Assembly (NCBI GenBank): GCA_017483405.1
Contig: JAFUWP010000444.1
Coordinates: forward strand, 1-7,220
From: Oscillospiraceae bacterium
Lineage (GTDB): Bacteria; Bacillota; Clostridia; Oscillospirales; Ruminococcaceae
DNA: 7,220 nucleotides
Direction: 5' to 3'
A program made the position numbers and the translations under genes. Below are positions 1 through 4,829 of this stretch, one piece after another; within the stretch, counting starts at the first letter, position 1, and each line of letters opens with the position of its first letter. The notes under the pieces were generated by a model that saw only the letters and a program-made list of their open reading frames with translations, was not told the origin of the DNA and searched no databases.

Positions 1-837
1 GCAATCGCGATGATAATCATCGCCGTGATTCAGATGCTCAAAAGAAAGAATTTCCTGAAAGATATTGCTTATATCGTTGTTTCCGCTGTGCTTGCGGCTT
101 CGGTGCTTCCGGTGGTTACAGCGCACTACGAAAAGAAAAGCGGTACGGAATTAGGCGATTCTATCCCCTATATCTCATGGATTGCTATGGGCATGTGCGA
201 GGGCGGCCGTGCTCCTGGATGGTACAGAGGCATGTATTCTGTTTCTAAGTTTGAAGAACTGGAAATGAATCAGGAGGCTATGAAAGCCTATTCTTCCAAT
301 CTGCTGAAAGAACGTCTGGAGTATTTCAAAGAAAATCCGCAGTATCGGAAAGATTTCTTCTATCGGAAGTTCGTTTCTCAGTGGAATGAAACGACTTATC
401 AGAGTATCTGGAACAATACCGTCAGAAAACAGTATAAAGATAAAGGCAAAATCGCTCAATGGGTCTGCGTTGACCATGTGGATGCCGTCAAATCCTATAT
501 GGATTTCTATGCGCAGTTGATATTCTGGGGCTGTCTGACTGCGGTTATCGGCTGTCTGAAAAATAAGAAAAATTTCTTAGCTGTTTCGATGCCTTTGATA
601 GTGCTCGGCGGTATCATGTATCATATACTTTCAGAGGCGAAATCACAGTATTCGATGTCTTATTTCATCATGATGGCAGGTATTTCGGCTTATGGTTTAT
701 GCATCATGTATGACATCTTCTCGAAAAAAATGCAGAGTTATCCGAGACTTGCCGGATTCTTCCCTGTTTATGAAGATAAGGGAGAAATTCCGGAAAAAAC
801 CAAACCTGCCCCGAAAACAGAAACTCCGGAAACCTAA
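1..837 (+). CDS. GT39-like multi-pass membrane glycosyltransferase, C-terminal part (5' end outside window)
   Basis: The reading frame is open from the first base (Ala-Ile-Ala before the first ATG at 10) and that ATG lacks a ribosome binding site, so this is the C-terminal portion of a longer gene. It ends at TAA 835-837. Hydrophobic segments lie near residues 1-9, 18-38, 166-184, 190-208 and 216-235, counted from the ATG at 10. Between the second and third is a soluble loop of about 125 residues with the string ISWIAMGMCEGGRAPGWY and, later, FFYRKFVSQWNETTYQSIW. I recall this combination from clostridial membrane proteins annotated as glycosyltransferase family 39 (polyprenyl-phosphate-sugar users acting on the outer face of the membrane); this is recognition, not a search. 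The tail after the last helix is charged and Pro/Lys/Thr-rich, probably cytoplasmic. The catalytic N-terminal half cannot be seen, so donor and acceptor are unknown. Confidence 0.6.
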   Translation, partial: AIAMIIIAVIQMLKRKNFLKDIAYIVVSAVLAASVLPVVTAHYEKKSGTELGDSIPYISWIAMGMCEGGRAPGWYRGMYSVSKFEELEMNQEAMKAYSSNLLKERLEYFKENPQYRKDFFYRKFVSQWNETTYQSIWNNTVRKQYKDKGKIAQWVCVDHVDAVKSYMDFYAQLIFWGCLTAVIGCLKNKKNFLAVSMPLIVLGGIMYHILSEAKSQYSMSYFIMMAGISAYGLCIMYDIFSKKMQSYPRLAGFFPVYEDKGEIPEKTKPAPKTETPET

Positions 838-888
838 ATCATCCATGATTCAAATCAAGCATGAGTTTGTTTCAACAAGCAAAACAAG

Positions 889-924
889 CTGATACTGTTA
901 CTGAAACTGATACTGATACTGATA
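889..924. repeat. Six-unit CTGNNA hexamer tandem repeat
   Basis: Six in-register hexamers follow one another: CTGATA, CTGTTA, CTGAAA, CTGATA, CTGATA, CTGATA. A further CTGAAT lies at 934-939, out of register. The array sits about 50 bp after the stop of the membrane-protein gene, in the tail-to-tail gap, and is followed by almost pure AT sequence. It is not in a plausible coding frame. It is a short microsatellite-like repeat with no assigned role; slippage could change its length between strains. Confidence 0.8.
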
Positions 925-936
925 TATATTATACTG

Positions 937-959
937 AATATATTTTATATTATTTTTTT
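937..959 (+). terminator. Weak AT-only hairpin followed by T7
   Basis: AATATA (937-942) can pair with TATATT (946-951) over a 3-nt loop, and a run of seven T (953-959) follows. It could help terminate the upstream membrane-protein transcript, but the stem contains no G or C pair and would be unstable. The stronger hairpin at 989-1016 is the better terminator for this gap. Confidence 0.2.
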
Positions 960-988
960 GATTCATAGCAGTTATCAAATAAAAAATC

Positions 989-1016
989 ATCCCCGAAGAT
1001 ATTTCGCTTCGGGGAT
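989..1016 (-). terminator. Rho-independent terminator, probably bidirectional
   Basis: A perfect 10-bp stem, ATCCCCGAAG (989-998) with CTTCGGGGAT (1007-1016), encloses an 8-nt loop. Read on the minus strand it lies 27 nt after the stop of the solute-binding-protein gene and is followed by GATTTTTTATTT, a good U-tract. On the plus strand the following bases are TTGCTTTT, a weaker tract, so it probably also stops the converging membrane-protein transcript. Confidence 0.9.
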
Positions 1017-1042
1017 TTGCTTTTATCTGCGTATTTTCTTTA

Positions 1043-2545
1043 TCAGCCAATCGCTTCCGGATAAGTCGTTTCCTGAGATTCTGCTGATGTTTCTTCTTCT
1101 GGAAACAGTTCCGGAACGTCATTCTTGGCCTGTACCAGAAATTCATCAATTACCTGCTGGGCATCGCCGTTGAAAATGCTCGAATATAATGCATATCTGA
1201 GTGCCTGTTTCAGCGTTTCATCATAAGGCGTGATGCTTTCATTCAGCTTGATGTTTTCGGCGGCATCCTTCAGCACTGCAAACTGATTCTGTCCGCCAAG
1301 CAGAGGATTGGAATAATCTCCGGCAGAAATCTTTTCCATTACGCTCTTGTTATTGACAAAATCACCGGAGGCAAGTGCATATTTTTCCATAGATTCCGCA
1401 TCGGATGTGAAATATCTGATAAACTGCGCGGCTTCGGTCTTGTTATCACATTTCGGCGATACGCAGAGCCATGAACCGCCCCAGAAATATTCCTGAGGGC
1501 CTATTACAATATTCCAGTTGCCGTCTGTACCGCAGTTTTCTTCGAGCTGTGTACCCGATGTCAGACACCATGTCGAGAAGAAATATCCGAGCGTTTTGTT
1601 TTCTTTGCCGAGCGTTTTCCATTCTGCACTCCACTGTTCGATAGTCGGGTCAATATAATTATTCGTCACGTAGGGTATCAGCATATTGGTGAAATTCAGA
1701 GCTGTTTCGGTATTGACTTTTCCATCGATAACCCACGGCGCATTGGATGCCGATGCATAACACTGCCACATGCCGTCAATGGTAGCTGTCATTGTGACTG
1801 CGCCATCGGTTGCGCTGTAGAGTTCAGCGGCAGTGGATTCAAACTTGTCCCAGTCGCTGATTTTGGCCTGCATTTCTTCGGGCGTTTCCACACCGAGATA
1901 CTGTTTCGCCAGTGTGGTATTATAGCAGAATCCTCCAGGGGCGGCCTGCCAGCTTGCGCCTTTCAGGATGCCGTTGTTATCCGTGCCGATGTCTACAGTA
2001 TAATCATAGGCATTCTGATAGTCGGCCTCTGTAATACCGAGTTCCGAAAGCGGTACGGAATAGCCTTCGTTATTGATATAATCCAGAATCCAGCCGGATT
2101 CCGCGATAAACAAGTCAACGCCTTCGCCGCTGTTGAGGAAGGATTTATACTTGACATTGGCATCTGCACCGCTGTCCGCACCGCAGTTGACATACTCTAC
2201 AGCAATATCCGGATAGTCTTTGTTAAAGACTTCAATCATATTTTTCAGGTCGTTGTCATTCCACGAAGCAATTGTGAGTTTTTCGCCGCCGTCAGAAATT
2301 CCCTGCGGCTGAATTTTCTGTCTCATATATTCATCTAGAGTGCCGTCAAACAAACCTGAACCGAATGCAGCGGCATATTTCAGGATATATGCGGCATCGG
2401 TAGCATTGACAGTGCCGTTTCCGTCAATATCCCCGAACAGCGGGGCTGTTGATGCGGTTTCCTCGGCAGAGCCGGACATCACGGCCAGCGCGGATGTGCT
2501 CAGAGTCAATGCGAGAACGGCTGAGAGTATCTTCTTCACTTTCAT
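1043..2545 (-). CDS. Secreted ABC-transporter solute-binding protein (carbohydrate type) with N-terminal half-dockerin
   Basis: This 500-aa protein has an Sec signal peptide (KVKK, then hydrophobic residues 6-22) with likely signal peptidase I cleavage near residues 21-27. There is no lipobox Cys, unlike most Gram-positive solute-binding proteins. Residues 38-58 form one dockerin-type calcium loop (D39, D41, N43, G44, V46, N47, D50) followed by helix AAYILKYAA. Only one of the two repeats of a full dockerin is seen. From residue 88 on it resembles family 1 extracellular sugar-binding proteins: LTIASWNDNDL, then YPDIAVEYV and VDLFIAESGW near the N-lobe, and GSWLCVSPKCDNKTEAAQFIRYFTS in the C-lobe. 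The tail is acidic. The expected role is capture of a sugar or oligosaccharide for an importer, but no permease or ATPase gene is adjacent. TAAGGAGG at 2553-2560, 7 nt before the ATG, fixes the start. Ligand unknown. Confidence 0.88.
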   Translation of the reverse strand: MKVKKILSAVLALTLSTSALAVMSGSAEETASTAPLFGDIDGNGTVNATDAAYILKYAAAFGSGLFDGTLDEYMRQKIQPQGISDGGEKLTIASWNDNDLKNMIEVFNKDYPDIAVEYVNCGADSGADANVKYKSFLNSGEGVDLFIAESGWILDYINNEGYSVPLSELGITEADYQNAYDYTVDIGTDNNGILKGASWQAAPGGFCYNTTLAKQYLGVETPEEMQAKISDWDKFESTAAELYSATDGAVTMTATIDGMWQCYASASNAPWVIDGKVNTETALNFTNMLIPYVTNNYIDPTIEQWSAEWKTLGKENKTLGYFFSTWCLTSGTQLEENCGTDGNWNIVIGPQEYFWGGSWLCVSPKCDNKTEAAQFIRYFTSDAESMEKYALASGDFVNNKSVMEKISAGDYSNPLLGGQNQFAVLKDAAENIKLNESITPYDETLKQALRYALYSSIFNGDAQQVIDEFLVQAKNDVPELFPEEETSAESQETTYPEAIG

Positions 2546-2603
2546 GTAAAAACCTCCTTAAAACATAAATTTATCATTTCAAAAGTACAAATTCAATATT
2601 CTT

Positions 2604-2632
2604 ATTATACCATGTTTTCACAACAAAGTCAA
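2604..2632 (-). promoter_or_regulatory. SigA-type extended -10 promoter of the solute-binding-protein gene
   Basis: On the minus strand TTGACT (2627-2632) and TATAAT (2604-2609) are separated by exactly 17 bp. TGG directly before the -10 makes it an extended -10 promoter. Transcription should begin near 2597, giving a leader of about 50 nt that ends in the TAAGGAGG ribosome binding site. This is a strong match to the housekeeping consensus, so the gene is probably well expressed. Confidence 0.88.
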
Positions 2633-2656
2633 TATATTTTTTAATATATTTTATTG

Positions 2657-2682
2657 AAAATTGTACAAAACTGTACATTTTT
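2657..2682. promoter_or_regulatory. TGTACA-N4-TGTACA dyad, possible operator
   Basis: Two copies of the self-complementary hexamer TGTACA (2662-2667 and 2672-2677) lie 10 bp apart, one helical turn. They are flanked by AAAA and TTTT that extend the symmetry with one mismatch. The site is 25-50 bp upstream of the -35 of the binding-protein promoter and about 40 bp ahead of the divergent HTH gene. A related GTACAA lies at 2585-2590 in the leader of the binding-protein gene. The regulator is not known. A short hairpin followed by T6 is an alternative reading, but no gene upstream needs a terminator here. Confidence 0.4.
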
Positions 2683-2704
2683 TCCTCTCCCTGCGCTATT
2701 AGTG

Positions 2705-2711
2705 AAAGGGG
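2705..2711 (+). promoter_or_regulatory. Ribosome binding site that selects ATG 2721
   Basis: AAAGGGG at 2705-2711 lies 9 nt before ATG 2721. The in-frame TTG at 2712 directly abuts it and has no room for initiation, so the ATG is taken as the start. Confidence 0.65.
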
Positions 2712-2720
2712 TTGTTACTG

Positions 2721-3164
2721 ATGACCGCATTACAGAATTTCAAAATCCGCTGGCTTTCCCGTGCCCGCAGTACCGAACAGCAGATTTCTGCCATTCAGGC
2801 CGTACAGAAATATGATTTCCTCCTGATGGAAAAATTAAATCACTGTCAAAATCCTTCTGCCTGTTCTTTATCTGATTATCTCGAATCCCGACAGAAAGAA
2901 ATCATCCTCAAGCTGACCGCCCTCGCACAAATCCGCGAAGAAATCCGCTGTAGCATCGAACAAGTGCAGAATCCTGAATTTCGTTGTCTTCTGCTCCGGA
3001 AATATCTGGCATACGAAACGAATGAACAGATTGCCGAAGCCATGCACTATGACATCCGCACGATTCAGAGAAAGCATAAAAAAGCACTGGACGAAATTTC
3101 CGTTCCGTCAGAAGTCAGCATATCAGAAACCACAATTTTTCGGAATATATCTTGTGAAAATTGA
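2721..3164 (+). CDS. Small HTH protein, sigma-70 region 4-like (ArpU/RinA/DUF1492-type)
   Basis: A 147-aa basic protein with no signal or membrane segment. Residues 15-80 are predicted helical with charged heptad-like stretches. Residues 84-124 carry the recognisable part: NPEFRCLLLRKYLAYETNEQ, then IAEAMHY and DIRTIQRKHKKALDEI, which fits a sigma-region-4-like helix-turn-helix (IAE first helix, RTIQRKHKKAL recognition helix). The same pattern is found in phage late-gene activators (ArpU, RinA) and DUF1492 proteins, which bind DNA or touch RNA polymerase. No other phage gene is visible, so this may be a domesticated or orphan copy. It is divergent from the solute-binding-protein gene. Its stop TGA (3162-3164) lies inside the first copy of an 11-bp direct repeat that recurs over the next promoter, so local control of that promoter is possible but unproven. 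No convincing promoter was found in front of it. Confidence 0.7.
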   Translation: MTALQNFKIRWLSRARSTEQQISAIQAVQKYDFLLMEKLNHCQNPSACSLSDYLESRQKEIILKLTALAQIREEIRCSIEQVQNPEFRCLLLRKYLAYETNEQIAEAMHYDIRTIQRKHKKALDEISVPSEVSISETTIFRNISCEN

Positions 3165-3202
3165 CAAATCCAAATCAGGATTTAAAAAAACATTGACAAA
3201 TC
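3160..3202. repeat. 11-bp direct repeat pair at the -35 region
   Basis: ATTGACAAATC occurs at 3160-3170 and again at 3192-3202, 32 bp apart or about three helical turns. The copies are followed by AATCAGGA and TATCAGAA, which are also alike. The second copy contains the -35 box of the downstream promoter; the first overlaps the stop codon of the HTH gene and has no -10 at 17 bp. Between them AAATCC (3166-3171) and GGATTT (3178-3183) form a short dyad followed by A7, which does not terminate plus-strand transcription. Confidence 0.75.
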
Positions 3203-3221
3203 TATCAGAATGTGTTATACT
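3193..3221 (+). promoter_or_regulatory. Strong SigA extended -10 promoter for the GH3 leader
   Basis: TTGACA (3193-3198) is a perfect -35 and TATACT (3216-3221) a one-mismatch -10, separated by 17 bp. TGT directly before the -10 supplies the extended -10 motif. Transcription should start near 3228, about 240 nt before the GH3 start codon. This is the only good promoter seen ahead of the GH3 and coiled-coil genes. Confidence 0.9.
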
Positions 3222-3241
3222 TAAACTATAAAACATTCTGA
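3205..3241. promoter_or_regulatory. 37-bp operator-like dyad over the -10 box
   Basis: The outer arms TCAGAATGT (3205-3213) and ACATTCTGA (3233-3241) are perfect inverted repeats. After one mismatch, TTATA (3215-3219) pairs with TATAA (3227-3231) around a 7-bp centre. In all 14 of 15 positions per arm match. The centre (3223) lies just after the -10, so a bound dimer would cover the -10 and the transcription start, the usual place for a repressor. The factor is unknown. Confidence 0.65.
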
Positions 3242-3368
3242 AAAATGACCGGAAATAAAAGCTTATGCACTGCACGGAAACAGAAGGCTTTTCTGTCAGT
3301 GTTCTGGTTCTGGCTGCTGTAACATGCATGTTGCGCGTAAAGAAATAAGGTAAATCTAAAAAATGCCG

Positions 3369-3434
3369 TTGCACAGCTTTTGTTCAGTTTTGCAAAGTAT
3401 TTGTAAAATGCCCAAAGCTGTGCAATTTATTTTT
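3369..3434 (+). terminator. Intrinsic terminator-like hairpin inside the GH3 leader
   Basis: TTGCACAGCTTT (3369-3380) pairs perfectly with AAAGCTGTGCAA (3414-3425), 12 bp. Within the 33-nt loop a second stem forms, TTTTGCAAA (3388-3396) with TTTGTAAAA (3400-3408), including one G-T pair. TTTATTTTT (3426-3434) follows directly. It stands only 34 nt before the GH3 start codon and downstream of the strong promoter, so it should stop most transcripts unless it is bypassed. Confidence 0.7.
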
Positions 3435-3455
3435 AAAATCATTCACACAGAAAAC

Positions 3456-3461
3456 AGGAGG
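3456..3461 (+). promoter_or_regulatory. AGGAGG ribosome binding site fixing the GH3 start at 3468
   Basis: A perfect AGGAGG stands 6 nt before ATG 3468. The frame is open further upstream to an ATG at 3363, but that codon has only a distant AAGG, and the extra 35 residues would be encoded by the terminator hairpin. Confidence 0.9.
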
Positions 3462-3467
3462 CATTGC

Positions 3468-4787
3468 ATGGCAAAATCCAAGAAGAAAAAGAAAAAGCAA
3501 ACCCGTGAACTCGTGATATTAATCATTCTGATTTTCATCAGCGCAGGACTCATTACCGCAATGTTCACACTGTACGCCCAGCGGAAAAAACAGGCAGGAC
3601 AATCCGCAGATGTCACCATTCCCAGACGACCCAAAGAATCTGAACCGGCCGCCGCCGAAAACATCGAAATTCCGCCCGAAACGATGCCGGAAGTCATCGC
3701 CGAAACCGAAGCTCCCCCAGATGAAAATCTCCTCCTTGCCGAACAGGTCATGCAGGAAATGTCTCTGGAAGAAAAAATCTATCAGATGTTCATCGTCACA
3801 CCGGAAGCTCTTGTGGATAATGCCGTCACTGCTGTTATCCAGACCGGCAATATGACAAAACAGGCTCTGGAAGACAAGCCGGTCGGCGGTATCATCTATT
3901 TTTCCAAGAATCTCGAAAATGAAACGCAGACTTCCAACATGATTTTCGATGCCCAGACATGCACCCAGAATGCCAATCACAATATCGGCCTCTGGATTGC
4001 TGTCGATGAAGAAGGCGGTACTGTCGCCCGTGTTGCCGACAGCCTCGGCACAACTGCATACGAAGATATGGCCGCTTACGGCGAACGCAACGATAAAGAA
4101 GAAGTCTTCATGATGGGTTCGGATATTGCCGAAGATATTTCCAAACTCGGCTTTAATCTGGATTTTGCTCCCGTTGCTGATGTCTACATCAACCCCAACA
4201 ACGAACTTCAGGACAGAATTTTCAGTGATGACCCCGTTATCGTCTCGGATATGGTCACAGCTATGGTGCAGGGTCTTCAGGATTCCGGCAAGGTCTGCGC
4301 AACACTGAAACATTTCCCTGGTCTGGGCGCAGAAGACGGCAATACCCATGAGGATACCTCTGCTTATATCGAACGCACATACGAAGAACTGGATACTGTC
4401 GACTTCGTTCCTTTCCGAGGCGGTATCGAAGCCGGTGCTGATTTTGTCATGGTTGGTCATCAGACTATGAGCTGTGCCGAAGATGATATGCCTTCTGATT
4501 TATCAAAAACCGTCATCACCGACTGGCTGAGGGGAAATCTGCAATTCAACGGCATTGTCATCACTGACGCACATAATATGAACACAATCACTGAAACTTA
4601 CTCATCCGGAGAAGCCGCACTTCTCGCTTTTCAGGCCGGTGCTGACATCGTGCTGATGCCCGATGACCTGAATGACGCGTTCCAGACTGTCTGCGATGCA
4701 GTCGAAAACGGCGAACTCTCCGAAGAACGCATCAACGAAAGCGTCAGAAGAATTCTGACCGCCAAAGCCAAGCATCATCTGCTGTAA
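3468..4787 (+). CDS. Membrane-anchored glycoside hydrolase family 3 enzyme (NagZ-like beta-N-acetylhexosaminidase)
   Basis: A 439-aa protein. After a poly-Lys start (residues 3-10), one transmembrane segment spans about 15-36 and a Pro/Glu-rich linker 50-86, so the enzyme probably faces outward, tethered to the membrane. The GH3 TIM barrel runs from about 90 to 439: MSLEEKIYQMF (98-108), GGIIYF (140-145), VDEEGGTVARV (179-189), NLDFAPVADV (230-239), KHFPGLG (281-287), THEDT (293-297) and GIVITDAHNM (362-371). D367 is in the place of the GH3 nucleophile. H294 matches the acid/base His of NagZ enzymes, but the Asp that normally forms the D-x-H dyad is Asn (N292). Only the single catalytic barrel is present, as in NagZ. 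The likely substrate is a beta-N-acetylglucosaminide such as a peptidoglycan fragment, though this is family inference. It probably heads an operon with the two coiled-coil genes downstream. Confidence 0.88.
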   Translation: MAKSKKKKKKQTRELVILIILIFISAGLITAMFTLYAQRKKQAGQSADVTIPRRPKESEPAAAENIEIPPETMPEVIAETEAPPDENLLLAEQVMQEMSLEEKIYQMFIVTPEALVDNAVTAVIQTGNMTKQALEDKPVGGIIYFSKNLENETQTSNMIFDAQTCTQNANHNIGLWIAVDEEGGTVARVADSLGTTAYEDMAAYGERNDKEEVFMMGSDIAEDISKLGFNLDFAPVADVYINPNNELQDRIFSDDPVIVSDMVTAMVQGLQDSGKVCATLKHFPGLGAEDGNTHEDTSAYIERTYEELDTVDFVPFRGGIEAGADFVMVGHQTMSCAEDDMPSDLSKTVITDWLRGNLQFNGIVITDAHNMNTITETYSSGEAALLAFQAGADIVLMPDDLNDAFQTVCDAVENGELSEERINESVRRILTAKAKHHLL

Positions 4788-4829
4788 TTTATCAGCAATA
4801 TATCAAGAGATTAAAGTGAGGAATTAATT

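Larger units (their letters stand above)
3228..3467 (+). promoter_or_regulatory. Long 5' leader of the GH3 gene, possible attenuator or small RNA
   Basis: About 240 nt are transcribed ahead of the GH3 start. I recognise no known riboswitch or T-box consensus. Visible structure includes ACAGAA/TTCTGT (3280-3285 with 3291-3296), an alternative AAAAGC/GCTTTT pairing (3257-3262 with 3287-3292), a 12-bp perfect palindrome AACATGCATGTT (3321-3332), a TGCAC tandem at 3266-3275, and a terminator-like hairpin at 3369-3434. TGCACGG (3271-3277) could pair with CCGTTGCA (3366-3373), with one bulged base, and so occupy part of the terminator's 5' arm. A promoter, about 200 nt of RNA and a terminator also fit a free-standing small RNA. 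Confidence 0.45.

Noticed and set aside
864..890. Hairpin AGTTTGTTT/AAACAAGCT after the first gene
   Set aside because: It has 9 bp with one wobble, few G-C pairs and no T-run behind it, so it is not a convincing terminator.
3161..3189. Second promoter from the first TTGACA
   Set aside because: At 17 bp spacing the -10 position reads AAAAAA, and no alternative -10 lies at 16 or 18 bp.
3363..3467. N-terminal extension of the GH3 protein from ATG 3363
   Set aside because: That start has no good ribosome binding site and its 35 codons run through the terminator hairpin, while ATG 3468 has a perfect AGGAGG 6 nt upstream and gives a normal Lys-rich membrane anchor.
3519..4460. Long minus-strand open frame of 313 codons opposite the GH3 gene
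   Set aside because: It is rich in Phe, Asp and Cys as expected from the antisense of the GH3 frame, has no ribosome binding site, and matches no family I know, while the plus strand has clear GH3 motifs.
4783..4829. Terminator between the GH3 and coiled-coil genes
   Set aside because: Only a 5-bp TGCTG/CAGCA stem is present and no T-run follows it.
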